This document shows, in pieces, positions 13,614-27,400 of a DNA stretch of 64,000 bases. How positions within the stretch are numbered: the stretch's first letter is position 1; the number at the start of each line of letters is the position of its first letter. This stretch comes from Paulownia fortunei (lineage: Eukaryota > Streptophyta > Magnoliopsida > Lamiales > Paulowniaceae), in contig CM033120.1 in NCBI GenBank assembly GCA_019321725.1, forward strand, positions 13,608,278 through 13,672,277, given 5' to 3'. The translations under genes were made by a program, and so were the position numbers. The notes below the pieces were generated by a model. That model was not told where the DNA came from. It ran no database searches and saw only the letters and a list, made by a program, of their open reading frames with translations.

Positions 13614-13634
13614 ATATATATATATATATATATA
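13614..13634. repeat. TA dinucleotide microsatellite
   Basis: About ten uninterrupted TA repeats immediately after the degenerate tandem array. Confidence 0.9.
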
Positions 13635-14758
13635 CAGAATCTTTTCTTTTTCTAAATTCAGAGTATTTCATGATATGCACATTTATTGGCTTGGTTGAGG
13701 TTGTAGCAATGACATGACGATGAATTTCCCATTTCTACTTGTCCCCCCTTTTCCATGTATGAACATTGGCAGTTAAACCATACCAAAATAAAATAAATCA
13801 AGAATGTAAGTAAATTCTGATCTTTCAAAAAGAGTTACCCACATTTTTCACAAAATGGCACCAAATCATGGGGGAACCATATAACTTGCCTCTTTTAAAC
13901 ACAAGAATCCTCCGACAAAATAAACCAACACTAACTCATTTCCTTTTTCTTTTTTCTTTTTTCTTTTTTATTATTTGGCTCAAAATAAATAATTGCATAT
14001 ACACCTTAGAAGAAAAGGTAGTATTATCACATCAACATAGACTTTTTAATCCAAGTTGGGCTTTTTGATAAATACTCATAAATGGAGCTACATATACATT
14101 GAGCACATAATTTGTTAAATATTTCAATAGTTTTAATTATTTTTTAATAAATACAAAATTAATGCCAACAATTTTTTTGAAATATTATTATAAACTCCGG
14201 CGATTGCTCCGGGACTAAAACTTTTTATGTTCCAATCATCTTTTTTATTTTATTTTTTCAAGTTAAAAGGGACTCAACTTGACTGATTTCCATAAATGCA
14301 TTTGACAATGGTGTTAAGTTACAAAATTACCCCCGCCTAAGTTGGTAAATTACATGTGTTTGAAAAATTATTGGACCTTACAGTTGGGGGTTGCGACAGA
14401 ACATTTACATTTTACGTACCATAAACTATAAAAGGTTGCCAGCTTAGATGTGCTGGAATATTACTACCACTTGCTATTTATCGGCTATAAAAACTTCGTT
14501 TTCCAAATATTTTATGGCCTTTTACATGGGATAGTATGCGATAATGGTGCTATTAACTGGCATTTGAGCCAATCGGAATATGTTATATTATTAATTTGAA
14601 TATTATTTAAATAAAATTATAATTTATTAAATATGCACGCTGTCATACAGTAAAATAAAATTATTTATGATTTTGATATATTACAATTTTTGTACAATAC
14701 CGGTGGATATCATCTCATAAAGAAGTTTGACACTACTTGAAATAGTAGTTTTTGAATT
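13635..14758. other. Gene-free AT-rich spacer
   Basis: No open frame, RNA gene or element with clear termini is visible between the tandem array and the foldback element. Confidence 0.6.
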
Positions 14759-14766
14759 AATCATTT

Positions 14767-15919
14767 CGTAATTAGTATTTTGCACCCTCTAATTAGATTC
14801 ATTTGTACTTTGCACTCTAAAACTAAAAATTTGACAGATTGCATCATCAAATCAATATTTTTTTGACATAATGCACTCTAAAATAATTTTTAACTAAAAT
14901 TGAAGGATAAAATGATCATTAATTGTTAATTCCCTCTATTTTCTCCTCATATCCCCTTCATTTGTAATTTTTTATTTTTTTATTATCAAATATTATTTTA
15001 GTTAAATTAGTTCAAAAAAATATAATTTTAATATTAACAATAGTTATATTTTTAATTTATTTACAAAACAAAAATTATTTCACATATATTATATTTTTTA
15101 AAATATAACTTATTGAAATATATAAAAATAAAAGACATAATAAAAACTATTTAACAAAAGATTTTAGTTTTACAAATAGAACAAAAATTTGTAAATAAAA
15201 TACCTCTTATTTGACAAATATTAGTTTTTTTATATTTTTGTAATATTTAGTGATTGTTTTTATATGAATATGGATGTTTGGAGTTTTATACCAAATAAAT
15301 TACTTTACAAATAGAAATAGTCATATTCATATAAAAAACAACAATTAAATACTACAAAATATAAAAAAATAAAAAATATTATTTACAATTTTTTTGTTCC
15401 ATATGTAAGCTAAAAATAATAATTTTTTTTTTGTATCAATAAGCTATATTTTTAACAACATATTATGTGTGAAATAATTTATAGTTTTGCAAATAAATTA
15501 AAAAATATATAATTATTACTATCTTTTATTAAATGAATTATTATTATTTTATTATTATCATCTCAATAAGCTATATTTTAACATTATTAATATATGTAAT
15601 TAATTTATAATTTTGCAAATCAATTAAGAAAATATCATTGTTGTTAGTATTAAAATTAAATTTTATTGACTAAATTAACTAAAATAATAATAATTTTTAA
15701 AAAGAATCACCAAATTACATATGAAGGGAAAATGAGATAAAAAATAGAGAGAATTAATAATTATTGACCATTTTACTTTTTAATTTTGATTAAGAATTAT
15801 TACATTGTGCATTGTGCCATAAAAATATTAATTTAAGGGTGTAATCTATCAAATATTTAATTTTAAGGTGCAAGGTGCCAGATGAATCTGATTGAATTGT
15901 GCAAAATGCCAATTACCCC
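14767..15919. mobile_element. Foldback-type non-autonomous DNA transposon (long inverted repeats)
   Basis: The 1,153-bp segment is nearly a complete palindrome. The left arm (14767 to about 15275) aligns along its length with the reverse complement of the right arm (about 15325 to 15919). Landmarks paired in both arms include the ATTTTGCAC blocks near the ends, the CCCTTCAT block near 14955/15722, and ATATGAATATG near 15264/15330. The outer ends read GTAATTAGTATTTTGCAC and, reversed, GTAATTGGCATTTTGCAC. An identical 8-bp AATCATTT flanks it at 14759-14766 and 15920-15927; extending one base gives a 9-bp match with one mismatch. That size fits Mutator-like elements, but hAT also makes 8-bp duplications. 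No transposase frame is present, so it must be mobilised in trans. The arms differ at many bases, so the insertion is old. Confidence 0.88.
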
Positions 15920-15927
15920 AATCATTT

Positions 15928-18900
15928 GTATATTGTATGGTATACATATATACATATAAAGCCAAACATTAGGAAAGAAAGTCAAAATAAGCAGCACGAA
16001 TGCAGCGAAATTATGAAATTCTTAAAAAAATGGATCAAACCAAGAATTTCAAATAATAAATAGCGTAAGAGAGTATTTGATACAATAATTTATACATAAA
16101 AAATTCAAATCAGGAAATATCATGATAGTGTACTTTAAACAAAAATTCAACTATTTATATTATAAGTTTACAAAATTCTCCATAAACTATGGGATATACA
16201 AATAATTTTCAAAAATATATATTTTGGATCACAAATATTTCAAGTTTTTTAATTTGAAATATCAAAGAAAAATAGGAACACTATTTTAAGAAAAAATAAA
16301 AAAAATCTGAAATTTTTCTTTTTCTTTTTTCCTCAAAACATACTTTTATTTTTATCAAATGTAGAAAATTCTCTATACTCTTTTATTTCTTATTTTTTCT
16401 CTTTTTTTTGTGTGTATGTTTTAGCTATGAAACGAAGGCTTTATACATAACTAGATTGCTAACAATTTTTGATTTGGTTAAACTTTTTTATTTTTTCAAA
16501 ATTTGATGGTATTTTTTTAATGTTTGTTGGTGATATATATATATATATATATTTTAATGGTGATAATATTTTTTTTTGATTTGATATTATTTTTTTTTTA
16601 GTTTGATAACCACACCATGCTGTTGGACATATCAAGATCAAGTCGTGTAGAAGTGAAATGCACATAATCTTTTAAAGTCGGATGTGACAATTTTTGACCA
16701 GACATGGCAAATCTATTACGGCCCAAAACTCTCACCACCAATCATTTGGGTTCCTCAAGGAAGCATGAGTTCGACCCGACTAGTCATTTATGGCCAATTG
16801 TTTCTCTGAACATGGTATTTCACTTGAAATTGTAGGAAAACCAATTACAAGCCTATTGAACCTAATGAAATTAGAGTTTTTTCTTTTTTTTTTTAACACT
16901 ACGTTCTGTGCACAATGAAACAAAAATAAGAAAATTTTATTCACGGTAGGCAAGTGGCGTAATAAAAAATATTTAGGGTATCAATACAAGTGATGGTTAT
17001 TTAAATTTTCGAAACTTCTAATAAGACTACAGAGTAGTGCCGGCTTTTATGTGTTGCATAACAAATCGCGTGTTCGATCTATATACGAATATATTGCGTA
17101 CACTACACAATAAAATTTACCTGGAACATATCATCTTGGATATAAAAAAAATAAGGAAATTTTCTGCCGTGGCCAGTCGATTTTCCAAGGCCCTGGAGCC
17201 AAAACTGCAAAGAAAAATAAAGAAAGGACGCGCAAAATAAAGTACATAAGAGTTAAACATGGGGAAGAAAATGGGAGGAGAAGCAACACAGCCGCAATAT
17301 GGCTGGCAAATTTAATACGTCCCTTTCAAGTTTCATCCCCCGCCAAATAATGGTTTGCTTAGGGCCCCCGCCACTTTCCACCTTTATAAATTAAATAATA
17401 CTTCCTTAATCATAATAATTTTGTATGCTCTGTGTCCCAACATCGTAGATTCATTTTTAAATATATACATAATTTAATATAAAAAATGAAAAATTAAAAA
17501 ACTTTTATATTTATTTTAATAATGCTAAAAAATTGTAATTGAGAGGAATGTTATTGGCTTCCGAATCTTAAAATGGTTCGATTCAAATGCAAAAATTGTA
17601 TTCTGTTTTTATTTTTCTTTAATGACGACAATAAATCTACAATTTCAACCACTAACATGTTTTAAAAAGTAATAAAGAGAAAAGGATAATATTGCATCCT
17701 CATGGAATTTGAGGGGAATTGGTTTCAAATAATTCTAAAAGCACCAAACGATCAAATGTATTACTAAGTATTTTATGAAATATTAAGAACTAAATAAGTA
17801 CAATCAATGATTCTAAATCACAGGTTTAGAAGAAATTACAATTAAAATATAATAAAAATCCACAATAATATGGGATTTAAACCCAATACCTATTAATTAA
17901 TTATAGATCACTTTTAAATTTATCATAATATTTGAAAAAAAATAACCCCAATATTATTTTGTATATACTTACAATGCATAACAACTCATCCAAACATACA
18001 TAATAATTTATTATGGTGAATTTAAATTCCTTAATCCACAAATCATTTGATCGAAAGGCATTCTAAAAGTAAAAATATTACTAAAGAAATACACGAAACC
18101 GCTCTTGAATGTAGAGCACTAAATGCATCCAGATTGAATAGGCTACTTTCAAGGGATTGCGTATTAGACCATATTTGCGTGGATTCTTTGGCTTTTGCCC
18201 TTTCCCTCTTTACAATCATATCCAGTTCGTTCATCTTTCTAAGTTTATATGTAAAAATTGAAGCCATCCTCAATAAATTTGGGGGATTGACGTCTACGCC
18301 ACTAAGTTCGTTATTGATAAGTCTTTAAATTCCTCAATGCTTTTTTTTTTTTTTTTTCTTTTTTCTTGTTTTAGGACTTACACTATCAATGATATAGATT
18401 TTGCTTTTGGAATATATACTATTCAATTTGTCTTAAAATCTAAGAATGGAATAATATTTACTTTCCTCAAATGAAACCTTTTTTTCATTAAAAAAACCCT
18501 CTCATCATTAATTTTCAACTACTATATTTAGACTATTCGATAATATTCTAAAAAGTACAGTTAAATAAATAAAAAAAAAACCCACAAATTCATTTGACAT
18601 TTTGTATGTGTTTCTAATAATTTGTTCCTAATATAGGCAAAAATCCATTTTGCAATCACCCACTCGTCTAAAAATAATCTATTATGTTGAATTCATTTTA
18701 TAGGCAAAAACCCATTAATTAATCAAATACGTCATTAAGAAACAATCTATTATGCTAAATTAATTTGACATTCTGTGCACCTCTAACGAGCAAATATATC
18801 AAACAATCAAATACGTTGCTCAGGAACAATTAGCTTCACTGATGCTATATAAAAATATTCAGGATTTTCACGTTTTCAACTACATAAAAAACACTGGTAT

Positions 18901-20655
18901 CTGACGTCCTAATATCAAGATTAACATAGTATTTAGTTTAATTCTGCTGTTACTTTGAGTGACATTCACATAGGTTGGAATTAAATTTTGATTATTCTTT
19001 CCTTTCTCAAGCCAAATAAAAGCACAAAAGGGAATTAATTATATTTCATTCCACTTTACTTGGGAAAATATGTTCTGTAACACTCTTTTCCGTTGTATAT
19101 TCTTGATCTTGCCTTATAACTTCAGTGCCTAATACCAGCCCTCAATTATGATACATTAAACTAATTAATCATCAGCAAAATTCAGAAATAAGAAAGATAA
19201 TTAATACTCATCCTTTTTTGTTGGTAGAAATTATATAATTTTACTACATTGGCGTTCATGGATCTGTTCCCAGATAAAATTATTGAGGTTAATTTATTGG
19301 CAATTAATTTACCATAATATTTTTTATAAAAATAATCAAATACATTAATACATGATTATGGAGTCTTGTAATGTAATTAATTTGGTACGACAAAATCAGA
19401 TTTGGAGTGTTACTTTCCAAGAAGGGATTAAGACGCCTTTTCTTTTTATATTGTTAAAGGAATAGACAGTAGATGCAAAGAAGAAATATAAAATATAATC
19501 ATGTTACAAATAGAATATAATTGATTCGGCAAAGAAGCAATGGAACAAAAGTTGGTGATGTAAATAAATGGAATCAAGTCATATATTATTATTTAAATTG
19601 TTAATATAATTCAATTTAAATATATTTTAATTAAATTCTATTGATTTTGATTAACTTAATCATACTCATTTTATTATTTTTTAAATAATCAAGTCCAGCA
19701 CAAATTGAGTTTTGAATTTTATAAAATAAAAAAAGTGTACAAATTTAATTTGTTATTTTTAACAAACTGAGCTAAAATAAGTTTTTAACGATATATCTCG
19801 AATCGAATTTTGACTAATTTAATTTTTTTTTTAACCCAAAAAAAAGGAAAATAATAAAGGCTATAAGATCTAAAAGGAAAAAAGTATTTTGTCCCAATAA
19901 GACTTCAATTGGTCAAACTAACAGAGTCACTACTTTGAGATTTTGCATTCAAATATCATCATATCTATGTACGCGCATTTATTTACTTTTATTGCAGTGA
20001 CAGTTATAATTTGTATAAATAATAGTTAATATGATACAATGCTGTGTCTGATCGCATTATTTAAAAAAATAATAAAAAAAATCATAATTCATGATGATCA
20101 ATTTATTTACTTTTAAAGGGTAATACTAAGCCAACATGGATACATGGGTAAAGCCTAATTGATTAACGGACTACTATATATTAATAGTAGTGGATCCATC
20201 CTAGTATTATTTCAAAACTAATCAATTCTTTGATATTAAAAAAATTATTTAAAATGGAATGTCTGTTGATGAGTATTATAATGGACTAATGGCGTATCAA
20301 AATTCACCATCTGTCATTTTTTTTTTTTTCAAGTTTTTAATTATGTTTGGTGGATGAGGAGATCAGTCTCATTCAATGACGTGCTCTCTTAATCTCTTAC
20401 GCAATTATAAAAATTGGAAAATATACACAAAAAAAGAAACATATGTGATATTATGATTTGAGAGTTAAATATTTTTACATATTAATTTTCAGTAATTCCA
20501 TTAGTGTAAAAATCTTGTGGGCAAATACTGATCATATATTTTTTATTTTACGAAATTTTATTTTGCAGATTTATTTAGTAAAATTGGTTATGAAAATTTA
20601 TAATTTCTAATGTTCAAACTAATTAGTTAAATTGCAAGCGTGATTGTTATTGGGA
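15928..20655. other. Gene-free AT-rich region
   Basis: Nothing codes convincingly for a protein here. There is a TA microsatellite at 16532-16552 and a T-run near 18341-18358. Overlapping open frames on both strands at 18043-18328 match nothing I know. A GC-richer patch at 17150-17390 looks promoter-like in composition, but no gene follows it. Confidence 0.55.
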
Positions 20656-20948
20656 ATGAAACGAAACATTCAAATACTGAAGCATTCAAAACACATTTTC
20701 ATCAAATTCCTAAAATATTATAAATAAGTCATAATTATACACAATAAAATCATCTTATTAGTTAAAATATACGACATCTAATTATTATATTAATTTAAAA
20801 ATAATAATATAACATTACTAATTAAATAAAATATAACATTTACAGTCGAGTTATATTGTCAACTAAAATCAAATATATCTCACAATATTGCATATATTTT
20901 CAATAATTTTTTCACTATTTGATGTGGAAAAACCAAACACAGCCTTAT
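20656..20948. repeat. Dispersed AT-rich MITE-like repeat, copy 1
   Basis: This segment shares an ordered series of blocks with 62307-62700, including TAATTATTATATTAATTTAA and ACATTTACAG. Its right end, reversed, reads AAGGCTGTGTTTGG, and the left end of the other copy reads AAGGCTTTGTTTG. The pair therefore suggests inverted ends of one hAT-like family. Confidence 0.55.
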
Positions 20949-21254
20949 CTTTTATTCTTACCAAACTTTACCTTAAGTTTCCCAAAACATATTAATAAAC
21001 TAATAAATAAATAAACCGACAAAAAGACACTTCTCCCGCCAACTATTACCTGTTGCTGACAGGTACAGCATTTCGAGATCCAACACTCGGTTGTAATCAC
21101 CTACATCATCACCCTTTCACACTATCTGTTCTTCTCCAATCAGGCAGTCATCGAAAGCCGCTGCGGGAAATACGATCTCCAATTAACACCATCAAATATA
21201 AATGATTGCAAGCCACGCCGAAAGCTTGCTACACCGGGCCCATAGAATCTTCTG

Positions 21255-21300
21255 CACGTGCCAACTATGTATTACTGTCTATAAACCCAGCTCGCACGTG
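21255..21300. promoter_or_regulatory. Duplicated G-box element in the chorein gene promoter
   Basis: The 12-mer GCACGTGCCAAC occurs twice, with CACGTG at 21255-21260 and 21295-21300, exactly 40 bp apart and about 190-230 bp before the start codon at 21487. Identity beyond the 6-bp core suggests function or a local duplication. Binding by bHLH or bZIP factors is the usual reading of a G-box. Confidence 0.6.
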
Positions 21301-21486
21301 CCAACCAATTATTCTCTCTCCTCCTAATGTTTATCACCTGACTCTCTCTAATCGGATCCCGCCTCCGATCTGGTGATTTCTGCTTATTCCGGCGACACCT
21401 CCATCACAATCGCTCCGCGGATTCACATTTCCGGCCGGGGCGCTAAGATTTTGTTGGGCGGCTGATCAATAAGATTCCGAACAGAG

Positions 21487-24400
21487 ATGGAATCCATCTT
21501 GGCCCGAGCTTTAGAATATACGCTAAAGTATTGGCTGAAATCATTCACCAGAGATCAGTTCAAATTGCAGGGACGCACCGTGCAACTTTCAAATTTAGGT
21601 TGATTTTTGCTTCCAATTTCGTTTGAGATGCACTTTGTGTGCGTGTTTTTGTGTGTGTGTGTGGAGCTAAATTTAGAGAATTTGGTTAAGTTTTTCCCGT
21701 TATGTAATTGGGAACTTTTTGTGGTAGATATAAATGGAGATGCATTGCATGCAAGTCTAGGATTACCGCCGGCGCTGAATGTCACCACCGCCAAAGTTGG
21801 CAAATTGGAGATTATTGTTAGTAACTTCTCCACTCATTTAATTCAATAATTGAAATTCGGGATTCTTGTCAAGTTAAAAATTTGAAGATTTTTGGGATTC
21901 TGGATTTGCAAAGTCAGACACTTTGATCAGAATTGAGGTTTTGTTTATTTTATTTGTACGCTGGTGCTGCTTTTTTGGGTTAATACTTTGTTTCATCCAA
22001 TTTTGAAGCTTCCTTCGGTGAGCAATGTACAAGTAGAACCAATTGTGGTGCAAATTGATAGGCTTGACCTAGTGTTGGAGGAAAATGATGATATAGATGC
22101 ATCTAGCAACTCAAGCAGGTACATTAACAGGGTCAAGAAGCTCTGTTTCAGTTAATCATTTGTTTTGGATAGTTATCAAAGCTTGAATTCTCATTTTGTG
22201 TTTCCCTTCTTCCTGCAGTGCTTTGTCCTCAATAAATGCTGGAAAGGGTAGTGGGTACGGATTTGCTGACAAGGTTAATCTCTGCATCCTTTTGTCTGAT
22301 CACACAAATTTGCGTTACCATATTCTGAGTACTTGATTTTTTTGTTGTTTGCATATGACAACTACTTTTGGAACTTCAAACATTTCTGAGCTGCATAATA
22401 GATTTGATGGCCGTATGTTTTGTCTCTATCTATCAGATTGCGGATGGAATGACATTACAAGTTCAGACTGTAAATCTCTTACTTGAAACTCATGGTGGAG
22501 CTCGACGCAGAGGAGGAGCAACTTGGTAAATCTTGCAACCTTTCTAATAATGAACTTTTTGATTTTTCAATGGGCAGCAAGCTGTTGATCAACACTAAGT
22601 CCAAATTCTGAAATCAAACTGTAAAAGCAATCTGCCTTCTTAATTTAAAAAGGAGAGTCAGCTTCTGTTAGATGGTACATGTTTGTGAAGAGTACATAAT
22701 GCATTGAACATATAATCCCTATCATTAATGCCATTTGATTTGTTTATGTGTCCTATACAACTCTTGAACCATCTTAGAGGATATTCAGTGGCAATAGCAA
22801 ACTGATCTGTAAATGAATTCTGTATTTTTTCCATTTCTTGAAGATATAGATTTTAATCTTTTAAGAAGTGTCCTGGGGAGAGCTTTTACAGAGAGTCTAC
22901 ATTTCAATGCTATTAGCACAGCATTTTTTCATTTGGTAAAACAAGCCACAAATTTCTGCACTGTTAAATGTGATACTATGAAACAAATCAAATAACATTT
23001 AGATGCATTGCTATCTTAAATTTGTTGTCATGTAATCTGGGAAAGACATACCAAGTAAGGTTTTATACTACTGATATTTTTGTGTGTATATTATCTTAGA
23101 TTGCTGGATGTGATTATGCATGGCAAACCAGCTAGTTATGCAGAAACTTATCCCCCAGTTTGCTTTTTTATCCAAGATTTGTACTTGCAAGGAGTGTCTT
23201 TCTTAGTTTTGAGTTCTCATATTACTGTTGCATAATAAGCCTCAATATTGATTAAATGTCACATTATGAGGCTTGAAAAAGAAAGTCAATCTCTTAGGAA
23301 CCAAATTAAGTATTTAAAATCCAACAACCAGTAATCAATTTACCAAGGGGATCAAGTCCTTTGATTGTTGAAGAAGCAAGAGAACATCAAAACTTTGATG
23401 GTGAATACCATGCCAAAATTTTGTGATAAAGATAAAGGATTTCACTCCCTTTTCTTTTAATATTTTTTGTATCCTAGTGTTTTCCATTAACCTTTTCCAA
23501 TCCAACAGGGCATCACCGATGGCTTCCATCACTATGCGCAACCTTCTGCTCTATACAACAAATGAGAGCTGGGAGGTTATGCTCTATATTTATTGCTTCA
23601 GATGCATTTGTAGCAGAACAAATTCCTTATCAGAACTAACTGCTGTTAACAGGTTGTAAATCTTAAGGAAGCAAGGGACTTTTCAAGTGACAAGAAGTTC
23701 ATATATGTCTTCAAAGTAAACCAGCGCACTTATCTTTTTATATTTTGTGTACTGTTCATTTGTATTGGCATATCTTAAAACTGTTGTAGAAGTGTGTGCG
23801 TGCGTGTTTTCTTCCTGTTCCCCATCTTTCATCTGAAATACTTTTCCTGTGAGCTATTGCCTCACATCAATCTTTGATACCGCATTTCCCTGTCTATTTG
23901 AAAACAGTTCATTTGTTTATATATATGTTTCAGGAAATGATGGATAATTCTCTATTTCTTGATTCACAGAAACTTGAGTGGGAACATTTATCTATTGACC
24001 TCCTGCCTCATCCGGATATGTTCTCGGATGCAAACTTTTCAAATCTTCAAGAAGGGTCTAATAGAAAAGATGAAGACGGTGCAAAGCGAGTATTCTTTGG
24101 CGGGGAGCGATTCATTGAGGGAATCTCAGGAGAGGCCTATGTATGGAAATTAGCATTTCCATTGATTTGATAACTTCACCTTCTATTGGAGAGTGGACAC
24201 TCTAGTTTCACTGATCTGCTAGGAAACTTTTTTTTTTTTCTTTTGCTATGAAATATCATGTCGATGTGAGTGAGTGTCAGTTACTTATGAAATATTTACT
24301 CTCTCTGGAATTCTATGACTATTTTCAGATTACAATTCAAAGGACAGAGCTAAACAGTCCACTAGGGCTTGAAGTTCAATTGCATATTACAGAAGCTGTT

Positions 24401-27400
24401 TGCCCTGCTTTAAGTGAACCAGGCAAGTGTTAAGAGTTTAATTTTTTTTGGCGCTTCTTGGAGCATCCCAAGTTTAACATAATACCTCAATGTTAGCAGG
24501 ATTACGAGCTCTTCTCCGTTTCTTTACGGGATTGTATGTCTGTTTAAATCGAGGAGATGTGAATCCAAGTGCTCAGCAAGTATGATTTCTTTCACTGTTT
24601 CTTCTCGAGCATATTTTGCCTTGACCTGATAATACTGTGGACTCCCTCTATACCAATGAGCACCCCACTAGATATCAACTGTATTACCTCTCTCTTGGCA
24701 GCGGTCGGCAGAAGCAGCTGGTCGTTCTTTAGTCTCTATAATTGTGGATCACATATTTCTCTGCATAAAGGATGCTGGTTAGTTTCTCAATCTTCATGCA
24801 CCTGTATTCCTTTTTTTCTTCACTTTTATTTTCCAATTAGGTCAGTTTGAGTAATTGTTATGATGGAAAATTATTATTGTACTCGATTTTTCCGCATTGC
24901 AAGTGCTACGGATGATGGTATCCTTTTTCTCAGGAGTCATTATTGTTTAAAGTCTTGGTCTAACAAATCTGTTTGACTTGCAGAATTCCAGCTAGAACTT
25001 TTGATGCAATCACTATTCTTCTCTCGGGTTCGTCTATGATTAATTGAAAGAAAATCACATATTTAATGCGTGCAAAAATTCTTGATCCTAGGCCGGCATA
25101 CAATTATGTCATGCATTACCAAATACTTTTGTACTTCTCCTGTAGTTTTTGCCGCTCGGACAAAGTACTAAAGTTTCATTTTTTCATTCAGGCGAGTGTT
25201 TCTGATGGAGAAAATGCCAAATACTTGACTCGGGTTATGATAGGTGGATTGTTTTTGAGGTAAGTTGATAATCTATGTATCACAGGTTGGGTGCAACTGA
25301 CATATGGCTTGATATCTGGTAGACCTAATTGATTGAAAATCATATTTGTTTTCCAAGCTAGTGTGACATGCTTAGTTACAAAATACAAGGGAAGAAAGAA
25401 GAGACATAATATTGCGTTGGGTAAGAAATGAAACCCTAAGTATCGACCAAACACTTGCTGCTGTACACTGCAGTCAATTTTGAAACTTATTTATGTTTTT
25501 GGTACCTTGTCCAATTTTAAGATAACTTTTCATTTGCTTCATAAAGCATTTTGTCTTGCAACACCGTATGTCATCTTCTACCTTTAATTGAAATTTATGA
25601 TGTTTGTACTTGGTTCCAGGTTTCTATTTCTTTCTAATTATTTTCTGTTTCATTGTGAAAAGGTTCTGGGCCATGTTTGTGGGTCTGGGGACATGTCTGA
25701 ATTAGAATTTGTATGGAATAATGTTACTTAGAAGTTATCTGTCTCATATTTTACTTGGACAGCTGTTCTTGTTTTGCACTGGCTTTCAATGATTTCAATT
25801 GTGTCCCTCATATACGTGAAATAAAATGCAGGGATACTTTTTCACGTCCTCCTTGTACCTTAGTACAACCGTCAATGCAGGATGCTTCAGTTGATATCTC
25901 ACATGTCCCAGACTTTGGTATTATATAATTGCTCCAAGCTTGCTTAGGATTTGACATGTTTATAGCATTTAATCTTATGAGTCAGTTTCAGTGACTATAT
26001 TGTCTTCTTTTACTGTTTCTGCAGCTAAGAACTTCTTTCCTCCAATATATCCTCTGGGTGACCAGCAGTGGCAATTAAATTGCAGTGTGCCTCTGATCTG
26101 TCTCCATTGTCTCCAGCTATTGCCCTCCCCAAGTCCACCAATTTTTGCTTCCAGGACTGTTATTGACTGTCAGCCACTAATGGTTGGTATTTATCTACTC
26201 TTTTTCTTTCTTTCTTTTGGCTAGAAATCTTGGACTTCATTTACTCTGATTGCTACTAATGCTTACCTATTTACCTTTGTATCTCAGATTCATCTTCAGG
26301 AAGAATCCTGTCTGAGGATATCATCCTTTTTGGCTGATGGAATTGTTGTTAATCCTGGTGCTGTGCTGCCAGATTTCTCAATTAATTCCCTTGTGTTTAA
26401 TCTTAAAGGTTTAGATGTTACCATTCCACTCGAAATAGGAAAACCAGAACAATCGTCTAGAAGTTGCAACATGCCATTTCAGAGTTCCTTTGCTGGGGCA
26501 AGGCTTCATATTGAAGATTTGATGCTTTCCCAGTCGCCTTCCCTAAAACTAAGGTTACTGAACCTTGAGAAGGATCCTGCATGCTTCTGTCTTTGGGAAA
26601 ACCAACCAGTTGATGCCAGCCAGAAGAAATTGGCTGCTGGGGCTTCTTTGATTAGTTTGTCTTTGGAGACCTGCAATTACTTAACTGGGAGGGACAGTTC
26701 TCGAGTGGAGTCAGGTTTATGGAGATGTGTTGAGATGAAAGACATGTGTATTGAGGTAGCAATGGTGACTGCAGATGGTAGCCCTTTAACAAATATCCCA
26801 CCTCCAGGAGGGGTTGTCAGAGTAGGGGTTGCTTGTCAACAATATTTATCCAACACTTCGGTGGAGCAACTATTCTTTGTTCTAGATCTCTATGCTTATT
26901 TTGGTACGGTTAGTGAAAGGATAGCTGTAGTGGGGAAAAACAAAACCCTAAAGGAAACAAGAAATGAGTCTTTGGGTGGAAATATTATGGAAAAAGTTCC
27001 TGGTGATACTGCTGTAACTCTAGCCATGAAGGATTTGCAGCTAAGGTTTTTTGAATCTTGTTCTTCTGACACTCAAGGCATACCTTTAGTTCGTTTTGTG
27101 GGTGATGATCTATTTGTCAAAGTCAGCCATAGAACTTTGGGTGGTGCAATAGCAATTTCATCCACTTTACGGTGGGAGAGAGTCGAGGTGGACTGCACTG
27201 AAACTGTGAATGACTTCAGACATGCGAATGGCTCTGACTTAACACTTCCCAAAAATAGTCATCTGGATGGGAAAGAATGCCGTCAGTTAAGAGCTGTCTT
27301 TTGGGTTCAGAATAGTAGAATTTGTCAGTCAAACTGTAATACTACGGTACCATTTCTGGACATATCCATGGTCCATGTGATTCCATATAGTGCACAAGAT

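Noticed and set aside
18043..18328. Overlapping open frames on both strands (76 and 93 codons)
   Set aside because: Neither resembles a known protein and there is no intron or promoter context. I considered an organelle-derived insertion but recognised no plastid or mitochondrial gene in it.
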